Assembly: GCA_002338655.1 (NCBI GenBank)
Contig: DDIU01000044.1
Coordinates: 1-63,721, forward strand
DNA length: 63,721 bases
Reading direction: 5' to 3'
Source: Flammeovirgaceae bacterium UBA1842
Lineage (GTDB): Bacteria > Bacteroidota > Bacteroidia > Cytophagales > Cyclobacteriaceae
Part shown: one piece after another, positions 9,061 to 17,485 of the stretch
How positions within the stretch are numbered: the stretch's first letter is position 1
How the letters are laid out: each line of letters starts with the position of its first letter
The notes under the pieces: model-generated
Told to the model about the DNA's origin: nothing
Databases searched by the model: none
The model's input: the letters and a program-made list of their open reading frames with translations, nothing else
Made by a program: the position numbers and the translations under genes

Positions 9061-9558
9061 TTATTGCCCTCTCAATCCTAGCTCAATCACCTGCATATTT
9101 TTAAGCTTCTTGTCTTCTATATCAAAACGGATCAATGTTTTCATTTTATGAAAACCCTGGATGCCAGCAGCACCGGGATTGATGTGTATTAAATTATGGA
9201 TGGGGTCTCTTATGACTTTCAAAATATGGGAGTGACCGCAAATAAAAAGATCAGGGGAACGCTCTTTCAAAATGTCTCTGACACGTTTGTTGTATTTTGG
9301 AGGATAGCCTCCAATGTGGGTGATCCATACGGTAAGTCCTGCACACTCAAACCATAAGTCCTCACAGGTGGCGGTACGAATTTCATGACTGTCTATATTG
9401 CCGAAAACTATACGACAAGGTTTGAAGGCCTCAAGTTGCTTCAAAACCTCCATGGTGCCGATATCACCCGCATGCCATATTTCATCACATTCTTTGAAGT
9501 GTTCAAACACCTTTGGGTCTAAATATCCATGGGTATCTGATAAAAGGCCAATTTTCAT
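9061..9558 (-). CDS. YfcE-family metallophosphoesterase
   Basis: 165 residues. All five metal-binding blocks of the calcineurin-like fold are visible: LSDTHG near the N-terminus, HAGDIG, FGNID, THIGGYP and ICGHSHILKV. Proteins of this size (YfcE/MJ0936 type) hydrolyse phosphodiesters with Mn2+/Ni2+ in vitro, and their natural substrate is usually unknown. It is divergent from the thioredoxin-like gene at 9628 with a 69-bp shared upstream region. Confidence 0.88.
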   Translation of the reverse strand: MKIGLLSDTHGYLDPKVFEHFKECDEIWHAGDIGTMEVLKQLEAFKPCRIVFGNIDSHEIRTATCEDLWFECAGLTVWITHIGGYPPKYNKRVRDILKERSPDLFICGHSHILKVIRDPIHNLIHINPGAAGIQGFHKMKTLIRFDIEDKKLKNMQVIELGLRGQ

Positions 9559-9627
9559 ATTTTGTTAGTATTGAGTTGTTTTCATAGGCATATATGATTG
9601 TGTAAATTTATGATTAAATTATAAGCT

Positions 9628-10185
9628 ATGGCATTGACTTCTTCTACTATGTTGCCACTGGGTACGGTGGCGCCCTCATTTCAGTTGTATGATGTGATTA
9701 CCGAGAAAGAACTGTCGCTGGACTCATTAAAATCGGATACAGCCACGGTGATAATGTTTATCTGTAATCATTGCCCGTATGTAAAGCATATTCAGGAAGA
9801 GCTGGTAAGTATGGCTGAGGATTTTATCCCTGAAGGGATTTCGTTCATAGCCATATCCTCCAATGATGTGGACTATTTCCCTGAGGACTCGCCAGATCGA
9901 ATGCGTGATGAAGCAAGAAAGTGGGGCTATCCATTTCCATATCTTTATGACGAAACCCAGATGGTGGCCCGTGCCTATGATGCCGCCTGCACTCCTGATT
10001 TTTATGTATTTGATAGTGAAATGAAACTGATCTACCGTGGCCAACTGGATGATAGCCGTCCGGGCAATGGCAAGCCATTGACAGGGGCAGATTTGCGGGG
10101 AGCATTAAGTGATTATTTGAATGGCATTATGGTATCGGAGAACCAAATTCCCAGTCAGGGATGCAATATAAAATGGAAAGAGTAG
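9628..10185 (+). CDS. Thioredoxin-like/AhpC-TSA family protein
   Basis: 185 residues. The redox motif Cys46-Asn-His-Cys49 is in VIMFICNHCPYVKHIQEEL. A cis-proline region is CTPDFYVFD and a later block is YRGQLDDSRPGN. A further Cys sits near the C-terminus (SQGCNIKWK), as in a widespread cytoplasmic family with the same CNHCPYV motif. No signal peptide is visible, so it probably acts in the cytosol. A disulphide reductase or peroxidase role is inferred from the fold only. Confidence 0.85.
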   Translation: MALTSSTMLPLGTVAPSFQLYDVITEKELSLDSLKSDTATVIMFICNHCPYVKHIQEELVSMAEDFIPEGISFIAISSNDVDYFPEDSPDRMRDEARKWGYPFPYLYDETQMVARAYDAACTPDFYVFDSEMKLIYRGQLDDSRPGNGKPLTGADLRGALSDYLNGIMVSENQIPSQGCNIKWKE

Positions 10186-10333
10186 TGAGGAGTATTCTTG
10201 TCATTTGATAAATATTCACCATAATCCATGTTTGACCCGTAATATTTGAGCGTTATAATTGACTATTTTGGCCTATTTGAGGCTTTTTTTAAAATTATGT
10301 GGCAAAATGTTATAAGAAGAAACGATATAACGA

Positions 10334-10341
10334 TAGATTTG
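10334..10341 (+). promoter_or_regulatory. TAnnTTTG -7 element of the cold-shock gene
   Basis: TAGATTTG lies 27 bp before the ATG at 10368. The leader is short, with no room for the long cold-sensing leader known from E. coli cspA. Confidence 0.5.
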
Positions 10342-10367
10342 CATCAATTATTAATTAATATTTAAAA

Positions 10368-10559
10368 ATGAACAAAGGCACAGTAAAGTTCTTCAATGAA
10401 TCTAAAGGATTTGGATTTATTTCAGAAGAAGGAACAGAAAAAGATCACTTCGTACACATATCTGGACTTATTGACGAGATTCGTGAAGGTGACACAGTAG
10501 AATTTGAACTTACCGAAGGTAAGAAGGGTTTGAACGCAGTAAACGTAAAAGTAATATAG
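10368..10559 (+). CDS. Cold-shock protein (CspA family)
   Basis: 63 residues, a single cold-shock domain. RNP1-like (KGFGFISEE) and RNP2-like (DHFVHIS) RNA-binding motifs are both present. These proteins bind single-stranded RNA/DNA and melt RNA structure. The 5'-end GTVKFFNESKGFGFI is typical. A strong terminator follows at 10586. The next gene is a second, larger cold-shock-domain protein and then, in the opposite direction, an RNA helicase. Confidence 0.95.
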   Translation: MNKGTVKFFNESKGFGFISEEGTEKDHFVHISGLIDEIREGDTVEFELTEGKKGLNAVNVKVI

Positions 10560-10585
10560 TCATTGCTATTTAACTTTTTTGTAAT

Positions 10586-10619
10586 AAAAAGCCCGTCATT
10601 AGTGATGGGCTTTTTTTTT
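10586..10619 (+). terminator. Intrinsic terminator after the cold-shock gene
   Basis: Stem AAAGCCCGTCATT / AGTGATGGGCTTT (two G-T pairs) followed by nine T. Confidence 0.9.
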
Positions 10620-10683
10620 CAATAAGTATTGTTTATAATATCGAAAATAAATTGTTAACCATAAAACCAACAACATATAATAA

Positions 10684-11136
10684 ATGGGTAGATCGCAAGA
10701 AACATTTAATAAAAAAGAAGTAAGAAATAAAAAAGAAAAGAAGAGAAAAGACAAGGAAGCCAAAAGGTTAGCCAGAAAGGAAAATGAAAAATCTGGAGAA
10801 CTTGAAGACATGATTGCCTATCTTGACGAGAATGGTAATATCACAGATACTCCCCCAGATCCCACCAAGAAGAAAAAGGTAATTGCTGCCGAATCTATAG
10901 AAATTAGTATCCCCAAGAGAGAAGAAGAAGATTTTGATCCTATAAGAAAAGGCGTTGTTACCTTCTTTAACGATTCAAAAGGATATGGCTTTATAAAGGA
11001 CTCAGAAACTCAGGAGAGTGTTTTTGTACACGTAAACAACGTGCTTGAAGAAATCAAAGACAACAATATGGTTAGTTTCGAAGTTGAAATGGGGCCAAAA
11101 GGACCAACTGCCGTTCAGGTAAAATTGGTAAAATAA
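10684..11136 (+). CDS. Cold-shock-domain protein with long charged N-terminal extension
   Basis: 150 residues. Residues 1-~45 are almost entirely Lys/Arg/Glu (MGRSQETFNKKEVRNKKEKK...), likely a charged helix. A linker with PPDPTKKKK follows, and residues ~88-150 form a cold-shock domain with GYGFIKD and ESVFVHV motifs. The C-terminal domain binds nucleic acid; the basic extension may add RNA affinity or ribosome contact. It is a Bacteroidota-type fusion different from the 63-residue protein just upstream. It has its own terminator and lies convergent with rhlE. Confidence 0.88.
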   Translation: MGRSQETFNKKEVRNKKEKKRKDKEAKRLARKENEKSGELEDMIAYLDENGNITDTPPDPTKKKKVIAAESIEISIPKREEEDFDPIRKGVVTFFNDSKGYGFIKDSETQESVFVHVNNVLEEIKDNNMVSFEVEMGPKGPTAVQVKLVK

Positions 11137-11147
11137 TCTGCTGCAAT

Positions 11148-11187
11148 GTGAGCAGCCAGTTTAATCTGTTACTGCTCACTAATTTTT
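11148..11187 (+). terminator. Terminator between the cold-shock-domain gene and rhlE
   Basis: Perfect 8-bp arms GTGAGCAG (11148-11155) and CTGCTCAC (11172-11179) followed by TAATTTTT. It lies between two convergent genes and serves the + strand gene. Confidence 0.65.
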
Positions 11188-11208
11188 GCAAAAACAATTA
11201 TCTACTGC

Positions 11209-12441
11209 CTATCGTCTAGGCTTACCTCTAAAATTACGCCTGCCACGGCCGTTATTGCCACCTCCACGGGAGTTATTATTTTTTGCTTTCTTGACATCTT
11301 CTAGCCTATCTGTAGGTTCGTAACCCTCCAATACTTCGCTAGGCAATTTGAGATCCAGTAATTTTTCAATTCCCTGAACGTATTCCATTTCATCAACACT
11401 TACCAAAGAAAGTGCTTCACCACTTGCGCCAGCCCGTCCGGTACGCCCGATTCTATGCACGTAGTCTTCCGGCACATTGGGCAATTCATAATTCACTACA
11501 TGGGGGAGTAAAGGGATGTCCAAACCCCTGGCAGCGATATCAGTGGCTACTAACACACGGATAGTGCCCCTTTTAAAATCGGCCAAGGCCTTGGTGCGGG
11601 CACCTTGGCTTTTATTGCCATGAATGGCTGCTGAGCTTATCCCGCTTTTTACCAGTTTCTCACTTAGTTTATTAGCACCATGTTTTGTTCGTGTAAACAT
11701 GAGTACCTGCTGCCAATCACCTTCTTTTATCAAATCTATAATAAGCGTTGGCTTTTTGCCTTTGTCTACCCTTACTACTTTCTGGATAATTTTATCTACT
11801 GTGGTATTTTCAGGAGTGGCTTCCACCATTACAGGGTGATGTAAAAATCCTTGGGCCAGTTGCTTTATCTCTTTAGAAAATGTGGCAGAGAACAAAAGAT
11901 TTTGCCTTCTGGTAGGCATTAATCCTATAATTTTTTTGATGTCCCTAAGAAAACCCATATCAAGCATTCTATCTGCCTCGTCCAGGACCAGTATTTCTAC
12001 TTTTGCCAAAGAGAGCAACTTTTGATTGTGCAAGTCCAATAAGCGACCTGGGGTGGCCACTAGTATATCCACACCATTTCGCAAGGCCTTTACCTGAGGG
12101 TTTTGATTTACCCCTCCAAATATAACGGCCGCTTTAATATCCAAATAAATAGAATAATCCTTAACGCTTTCGAATACCTGAGCAGCCAATTCGCGAGTAG
12201 GGGTGAGCACTAAAGCCCGAACCGGCCTTCTACTTAACTGTTGGCCTTGTGATAGTATTTGCAATAGGGGCAATGTGAATCCTGCCGTTTTTCCCGTACC
12301 TGTTTGCGCTGACGCTAAAACATCTTTTCCTTCTAATATTAAAGGAATCGTTTTGTTCTGAATAGGAGATGGTTCTGTGTATCCTTTTTTGCTGACAGCT
12401 TTCAGCAGGGCATTGGATAGCCCTAGATTGTTAAATGACAT
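11209..12441 (-). CDS. rhlE: DEAD-box RNA helicase (RhlE type)
   Basis: 410 residues. Motifs in order are the Q motif (GYTEPSPIQNKTIP), I (AQTGTGKT), Ia (PTRELA), II (DEAD), III (SAT), V (ATDIAARGLD) and VI (HRIGRTGRAG). The C-terminal ~35 residues are Arg/Gly/Asn rich (NNSRGGGNNGRGRRNFRGKPRR), an RNA-binding tail. It unwinds short RNA duplexes using ATP, for example in ribosome assembly and at low temperature. Its position beside two cold-shock-domain genes fits such a role. Confidence 0.92.
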   Translation of the reverse strand: MSFNNLGLSNALLKAVSKKGYTEPSPIQNKTIPLILEGKDVLASAQTGTGKTAGFTLPLLQILSQGQQLSRRPVRALVLTPTRELAAQVFESVKDYSIYLDIKAAVIFGGVNQNPQVKALRNGVDILVATPGRLLDLHNQKLLSLAKVEILVLDEADRMLDMGFLRDIKKIIGLMPTRRQNLLFSATFSKEIKQLAQGFLHHPVMVEATPENTTVDKIIQKVVRVDKGKKPTLIIDLIKEGDWQQVLMFTRTKHGANKLSEKLVKSGISSAAIHGNKSQGARTKALADFKRGTIRVLVATDIAARGLDIPLLPHVVNYELPNVPEDYVHRIGRTGRAGASGEALSLVSVDEMEYVQGIEKLLDLKLPSEVLEGYEPTDRLEDVKKAKNNNSRGGGNNGRGRRNFRGKPRR

Positions 12442-12533
12442 ATAAATTGTTTGTGAAACGACAATTTAATATAAGAGCCATTTCTGTATGAGTTGCAAAG
12501 GTACATTTAATTTTTGCCAACAGCCCCATGGCA

Positions 12534-12731
12534 TTACGCCATTTGGTTAACGATCATGATGCAAACTTTCCTAAAGTTCTACTTAAAATAGATGAAACCG
12601 TATTTAGCAATTCGTGAACTTACTAAGTCAACTTTAGGAAAGTTCTGGAGAAGTTATCTTAGGGATTGCGGGTCAGGTCGGTCAGGTCCGCAATGACAAG
12701 TACTCGATGGTTACTGCGAGGCACGAAGCAG
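12534..12731. repeat. Direct repeat copy 1 (198 bp) with internal 15-bp inverted repeat
   Basis: It starts TTACGCCATTTGG and ends TGCGAGGCACGAAGCAG. It contains the perfect inverted pair AACTTTCCTAAAGTT (12564-12578) and AACTTTAGGAAAGTT (12630-12644). The 3' part (CGCAATGACAAG...TGCGAGG-ACGAAGCAG) resembles a short repeat found between genes in many bacteria. No reading frame is conserved between the copies. Confidence 0.9.
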
Positions 12732-12792
12732 TCTTTTTAAGTTCTTCAGAGCCCTCTTCGAGTGACTCTTAGGAGGATTATATTTGATAGGC

Positions 12793-12981
12793 TTACGCCA
12801 TTTGGCTAACGCTCATGATACAAACTTTCCTAAAGTTCTACTTAAAATAGATGAAACCGTATTTAGCAATTCGTGAACTTACTAAGCCAACTTTAGGAAA
12901 GTTCTGGAGAAGTTATCTTAGGGGTTGCGGAGCAAGTCCGCAATGACAAGTATTCGATGGTTACTGCGAGGCGCGAAGCAG
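12793..12981. repeat. Direct repeat copy 2 (189 bp)
   Basis: Second copy of the repeat at 12534, offset by 259 bp at the left and 250 bp at the right because of a 9-bp deletion in the GGTCAGGTC tract. The 15-bp arms at 12823-12837 and 12889-12903 are unchanged. Most of the differences are single substitutions. The copies are separated by 61 bp. Together they fill the gap between rhlE and the SulP gene. Confidence 0.9.
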
Positions 12982-13039
12982 GCCCTAATCTAAAATCAGA
13001 TAAGTTTTGGGCTTTGGTGCATTTGGGGGATATAAAAAC

Positions 13040-13047
13040 TATCTTTG
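13040..13047 (+). promoter_or_regulatory. TAnnTTTG -7 element of the SulP gene
   Basis: TATCTTTG lies 23 bp before ATG 13071, between the repeat pair and the gene. Confidence 0.5.
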
Positions 13048-13070
13048 CAGCTTTTTAAAATTTGACTGCA

Positions 13071-14683
13071 ATGAACAGATTACTGAGGAACTTCACCTTT
13101 AACCCTAAAACCGATATCCTATCGGGAGTAACCGTAGCGCTCGCCCTTGTGCCTGAGGCTGTGGCATTTGCCTTTGTGGCGGGTGTAGATCCTTTGGTAG
13201 GACTGTACGGAGCATTTATGATGGGCATTGTAACCTCCTTGTTTGGCGGAAGGCCGGGGATGATATCAGGTGCTACGGGTGCCATGGCTGTAGTGATGGT
13301 ACATATGATCCAACAAGGTAATATTGTTGGTGAAGGACTGGCTACCCCCATAGAAAACCTGGGCTTGCAATGGTTATTTATCACATTACTCTTTGTTGGT
13401 GCCATCCAAATTTCAGCAGGGGTGTTTAGACTGGGCAAATTTGTGAGACTAATTCCACATTCTGTAATGATGGGTTTTGTCAATGGTCTGGCGATCATCA
13501 TTTTTATATCTCAACTAGGCCTTTTTAAAGAACATGTAGATGGCAGTATCCAATGGCTACAGGGAATGGATCTGTGGATCATGCTGGGACTGGTAGCCTT
13601 AACAATGGCCGTGATGTACGGGTTGCCCAAATTGACAAAGAAAATACCCGCTGCATTGGTAGCTATTATTGTGGTAGCCTCTGTTACTATTTTTGGTGGA
13701 ATGGATGTGAGTACAGTTGGGTCTTTCATTAGAGATGGCGGTGGTACTGGGTTGAAAGGTTCATTACCCTCTTTCCAAATGCAAATATTTAGTTTGTTTA
13801 GTACCCTCGAAGGACACTGGGGCTTGATCATATCCACTGCGTTTCTATTAGCTGCTGTAGGACTGATCGAATCATTAATGACATTAAACCTCATCGATGA
13901 AATGACCGAAACCCGAGGAAGTGGGAATAGGGAATGTGTAGCTCAGGGTGGTGCTAATATGCTCAATGGCCTCTTTGGTGGTATGGGTGGATGTGCCATG
14001 ATCGGGCAATCAATAATCAATGTTAACTCTGGAGGCCGTGGGCGCTATCGGGGGCCACGGCAGCCATTGCTCTACTTTGTTTCATCTTATTTGGTGCGCC
14101 ACTGATAGAGCAAATACCTATAGCGGCACTTGTTGGTGTGATGTTCATGGTGGTAATTGGCACTTTTGCGTGGAGTAGTTTCCGAATTATAAATAAAATA
14201 CCCAAATCCGATGCCATTGTATTGATCACTGTATCCGCCATTACAGTGTGGCAAGATTTGGCAATAGCCGTTATTGTTGGGGTAATTATGTCAGCATTGG
14301 TATTTGCATGGAAGAATGCAACTATGATTAGGGCCCGCAAAAGCATCAAGCAGGATGGAACAAAGGTATATGAAATATGGGGGCCATTGTTTTTCGGTTC
14401 TGTACAGAATTTCAATTCTAAATTTGATGCGAAAACAGATCCTGAATACGTTGAAATTGACTTTATTGAATCAAAGGTAAGTGATCACTCAGGTATCGAG
14501 GCGGTTAGAGGGATTGCCAATAAATATCTGGATTTGGGCAAAAATGTTAAGCTGACACACCTTAGTCCAGAATGTAAGACCTTATTACTCAAAGCCAATC
14601 CAGGTTTCGAGCAGGTAATTGCTACCTCTATTGATGATCCAAGATATTATGTGGTGTCAGATTTAGCTGACAAGGAAGTTTAG
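13071..14683 (+). pseudogene. SulP-family anion transporter, interrupted by a -1 frameshift
   Basis: The first frame (13071-14105) gives the SulP membrane core: SGVTVALALVPEAVAFAFVAGVDPLVGLYGAF, GRPGMISGATGAMAVV, and GGMGGCAMIGQSIINVNSGGRGR. After that the frame becomes nonsense (YRGPRQP...) and stops at 14105. One base further on in phase, translation continues naturally as SGATAAIALLCFILFGAPL, into VMFMVVIGTFAW and a C-terminal STAS domain (YEIWGPLFFGSVQNF, DFIESKVSDHSGIEA) ending at 14683. One base appears to be missing near 14045. The intact protein would have ~537 residues and import bicarbonate, sulphate or a similar anion. Either the gene is dead, or this is a sequencing/assembly error. 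Confidence 0.88.
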
Positions 14684-14715
14684 CATGGCGCCATTTGTTT
14701 TTGTAAATTGAGCTA

Positions 14716-15729
14716 ATGCATAAACTATGTTTACTTCTTCTTTTTTGCGGAAGTGTACCCGCACTTCAAGCACAAGACAGCGTAGTTTGGGCAACTCCTA
14801 ATGAAAAACACAAGCCAATTGGCCGTGGGTTGGATATCAATTATACTAGAATCTTCTCTTCGCGATTTAAGTCTGAGGCCAAAGTGGACCGATTGGAAGA
14901 CGGTGAGGCCACCTTACATTCTTTGGACAATATAGAGTATGATTTAAAACTCCCAATTGTTTTAAAAGAGCGCACAAAATTATTGGTTGGGTTGGAATAT
15001 ACTTTTGATTATTACAGATTTCAAAATCAAGAAGATTTGCAATATGAGTTTTATTCTAGACTCAATAAAGAAGGTTTTAAATCAAGAAAGTTAAAGTTTT
15101 ATTTTGTTCACAGTTTAAGCAGCAAAAACTTTATTAGCATTCGTACATCTGCAGCACTTAATGGAAATGTGAGTGAGTCAAAACAACCAATTTATAGGTT
15201 TGCAAAATACTCTCTAGCCTTCATATACGGATGGCAAAAGAGCCTTACCAATTCCTATGGCATGGGTATTTACCTAGATTATACTTTTGGTCGGCCATTT
15301 GCCTATCCAGTTTTCGAGTGGAACAGATCATGGAGCAAAAAATGGGGTTTTGAGGCTAAATTACCTGCGAAATTTAAATTACGATATACACCGAATGATG
15401 GGTTGTGCTTTTACGGGGGTTATCAGGTAGAGGGGATTAGCTACAGAGTAGTGCCTGAGGTAGAGGAAACGGGTTTTCTGGAAGAGTATGAAATTAGAAG
15501 ATCTGACATTAAACTAAGTTTAGCTGTAGAAAAATGCCTCTATGACTTCATCTGGATGGGATTTGAAGCAGGCATTGATTACAATATTCGGGTAGATGCG
15601 CAAGATGGGGGAAGCCTCTATAATAACACCGACTTGCTAAAAAGCCAGCTGGAACCAGCGCCTTTTATCAACCTTTTCGTTTTCCTCGTGCCTACAGAGA
15701 GTATTAAAAGATTAATAAAAGGGAAGTAA
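14716..15729 (+). CDS. Outer-membrane beta-barrel protein (DUF6268-like)
   Basis: 337 residues. Signal peptide MHKLCLLLLFCGSVPALQAQ. The rest alternates short amphipathic strands with aromatic girdles and ends LEPAPFINLFVFLVP, as in Bacteroidota barrels of about 14-16 strands. I think of DUF6268, but this is recall and not a search. It starts 32 bp after the SulP stop and may be cotranscribed. Its 3' end is the left edge of the accessory island. Confidence 0.65.
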   Translation: MHKLCLLLLFCGSVPALQAQDSVVWATPNEKHKPIGRGLDINYTRIFSSRFKSEAKVDRLEDGEATLHSLDNIEYDLKLPIVLKERTKLLVGLEYTFDYYRFQNQEDLQYEFYSRLNKEGFKSRKLKFYFVHSLSSKNFISIRTSAALNGNVSESKQPIYRFAKYSLAFIYGWQKSLTNSYGMGIYLDYTFGRPFAYPVFEWNRSWSKKWGFEAKLPAKFKLRYTPNDGLCFYGGYQVEGISYRVVPEVEETGFLEEYEIRRSDIKLSLAVEKCLYDFIWMGFEAGIDYNIRVDAQDGGSLYNNTDLLKSQLEPAPFINLFVFLVPTESIKRLIKGK

Positions 15730-15741
15730 TGAAGCTTACTA

Positions 15742-15813
15742 ACTGCTAATGCCAGCCTGCTACTTTACAATGTGTTTTGCATAAATGATCTTATGATATT
15801 GTAGATTAGCAGT
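15742..15813 (+). terminator. Nested hairpin at the left edge of the accessory island
   Basis: Outer arms ACTGCTAAT (15742-15750) and ATTAGCAGT (15805-15813) are perfect. An inner ACAAT/ATTGT pair lies at 15767-15771 and 15798-15802. There is no T-run, so it may be a processed 3' end or a remnant recombination site and not a true terminator. A TTGTTATGC at 15843-15851 just before the first island gene resembles the cassette 3' boxes listed below. Confidence 0.4.
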
Positions 15814-15869
15814 GAAGAATAATAGTACATAACTATATCCTATTGTTATGCGTCACTGCAATAAATTTT

Positions 15870-16493
15870 ATGACAAGCTTAAAGGAAGATAGTGAAGTCT
15901 ATGCTAATTGTATAAAGGAGTTAAAGATAAGGCTTGATATCACCAAGAAATCTTATGACAAGGATTTATTAGATGGAGTATTTTATTTAGAGTTCATGTG
16001 TTTACAATTCCGTAAAATATGTGAATTATTTGCTTTTTCAACATTAACAGCTAACAGACAAGAATATTCGCGAATCCGAAAGGATTTCGAAAAAGACTGG
16101 TCATTTTCAAGGATAATCAAATCTGTTAAAAAGGTCAATAAAAAGTACTTTCCTGCACCAATAAAAAAGGTGCCTACCCAAAATGGTAAAATTGAATTTC
16201 AAGGAATTAAGAACGACTTTCTAGTAATCGAAGATATAGAAAACATTTACCAAGAATGTTGCGATATGGTTCATGCGCAAAATCATTATAAAGATCTCGA
16301 AAAATTTTATCCTAGAAACTTGCAGGAATTCCAGCCTTGGAAAGAAAAATTTATTGATTGGCGAGAAAGGTTTATTAAACTATTAGACTGCCATGTAATT
16401 GGTGTTAATCGGACAGAGCTAAAAAGAATATTCATAACTTATATGCATTCAGAAGATGTTAACGCAAATGTTGAAGTAATAACTCTTAACTAA
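15870..16493 (+). CDS. Hypothetical island protein, cassette-borne
   Basis: About 207 residues from ATG 15870 (a TTG at 15843 would add nine residues that overlap a presumed boundary box). The protein is helical and basic, with no signal peptide or membrane segment. Visible features are YLEFMCLQFRKICELFAFSTLTA, a basic middle (KSVKKVNKKYFPAPIKKV), and ECCDMVHAQNHYKDLEKFYP. I do not recognise a family. It is AT-rich relative to the core genes and is followed at once by an attC-like element, like an integron cassette gene. Confidence 0.6.
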   Translation: MTSLKEDSEVYANCIKELKIRLDITKKSYDKDLLDGVFYLEFMCLQFRKICELFAFSTLTANRQEYSRIRKDFEKDWSFSRIIKSVKKVNKKYFPAPIKKVPTQNGKIEFQGIKNDFLVIEDIENIYQECCDMVHAQNHYKDLEKFYPRNLQEFQPWKEKFIDWRERFIKLLDCHVIGVNRTELKRIFITYMHSEDVNANVEVITLN

Positions 16494-16497
16494 AAAG

Positions 16498-16744
16498 GCT
16501 CATAAAATTGTGTAAGAGCGCATTTGGACTACATCGTTGAAGTACTAAGTGCTTGAGTTCGGCTCGGCTGTACGTTTTTGGCTTAGCATTTCACATCTAC
16601 TTTCATGTGTCACGGGTGGACTATCAACTGGAACGCAGTGTTTCAAGCTGCTCTCACTCGAACTAGGTTAAAACCCAATAACGTGCTATTTTTATACTCT
16701 GTAAAACAAGTAAACAAACGCGCCTTACACAGGCGTTTGTAGGC
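16498..16744 (+). repeat. attC-like cassette boundary 1
   Basis: An imperfect foldback begins 5 bp after the stop of the unknown gene. The 5' arm is TGTAAGAGCGCATTTG (16511-16526) and the 3' arm CAAACGCGCCTTACA (16715-16729). A second inner pair is TACGTTTTTGG (16571-16581) with CCCAATAACGTG (16674-16685). The 3' box is GTTTGTAGGC. It is homologous to boundary 3 at 62996-63240; the longest exact match is 29 bp (16701-16729). Orientation relative to the gene is the same in both. Confidence 0.7.
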
Positions 16745-16758
16745 TATTAAGTATAGTT

Positions 16759-17481
16759 ATGGATGTAATTAAAAGAACGGCAGACCAATTTAGTGACGAA
16801 TTCCGTGAGTATGGTTCATCACTTGAAAAAATAGATGGCGAGTTATCCTCTAAACTTTTATACATAAATAAGACAGGTGAAAAGCTAAGATTTCTTTCAT
16901 ACCTCAATGATATAGCTGAGAAAAAATATAAGGAACATGCGCCTAAATGCAAAGACCCTGAAACGTGCGGTACGAATCGGTATTTGGAAAATTGTTTGTA
17001 TGCAATAAGACAACAATATGACGATTATCTTGAAATTGAAGGCGCATCAACATTTGTCGAAAAACCAGCAATGAAATTCTTCAACCAAGGTCAGTATTTT
17101 GATGCATTTTCGGCAATTAAAGAGATAATTAGCAATGCATCTATCTCAATTATTCTTATTGATGGCTATGTTGACAGTAACACTTTATCTTTATTGCCAG
17201 CAAAGTCCCCTGATGTCAAAATGCAAATCTTGACTACTAAGAAATGGGATTCACCAGACTTTAAAAGAGCAGTTGAACTTTACAATAAACAGTATCAAAA
17301 TCTTCAAATTTTTTATTCAAAAGACTATCATGACAGATTTCTTATCATTGACAATAAAGATTTTTATCATTTCGGAGCATCATTGAAAGATGCGGGAAAT
17401 AAAGCATTTATGTTTTCAAAAATTGAAGATTTTGAAATTCAAAATCTATTAATGGCAAGGCTACGTAAAGAATTAAAATGA
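16759..17481 (+). CDS. Phospholipase D-like (single HKD-type) protein
   Basis: 240 residues. Residues ~1-105 are a helical domain with two Cys (CKDPETCGTNRYLENC). Residues ~115-235 form a PLD-like half: SISIILIDGYVDSNTLSLL, then YHDRFLIIDNKDFYHFGASLKDAG. The catalytic motif HxK(x)4D is present as His-Asp-Arg-Phe-Leu-Ile-Ile-Asp, with Arg in place of Lys. A single-motif protein must dimerise to form an active site. Such proteins are frequent in islands and may be nucleases in defence or toxins. The gene sits alone between two attC-like elements, so it forms one cassette. Confidence 0.7.
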   Translation: MDVIKRTADQFSDEFREYGSSLEKIDGELSSKLLYINKTGEKLRFLSYLNDIAEKKYKEHAPKCKDPETCGTNRYLENCLYAIRQQYDDYLEIEGASTFVEKPAMKFFNQGQYFDAFSAIKEIISNASISIILIDGYVDSNTLSLLPAKSPDVKMQILTTKKWDSPDFKRAVELYNKQYQNLQIFYSKDYHDRFLIIDNKDFYHFGASLKDAGNKAFMFSKIEDFEIQNLLMARLRKELK

Positions 17482-17485
17482 AACA

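Noticed and set aside
14040..14060. Programmed frameshift in the SulP gene
   Set aside because: There is no slippery heptamer or stimulating hairpin obvious at the site, and SulP proteins are not known to use recoding. A mutation or read error is simpler.
16725..16952. 75-codon frame on the - strand over the PLD-like gene start
   Set aside because: It is the reverse shadow of the PLD-like gene and overlaps boundary 1; no protein family is recognisable.
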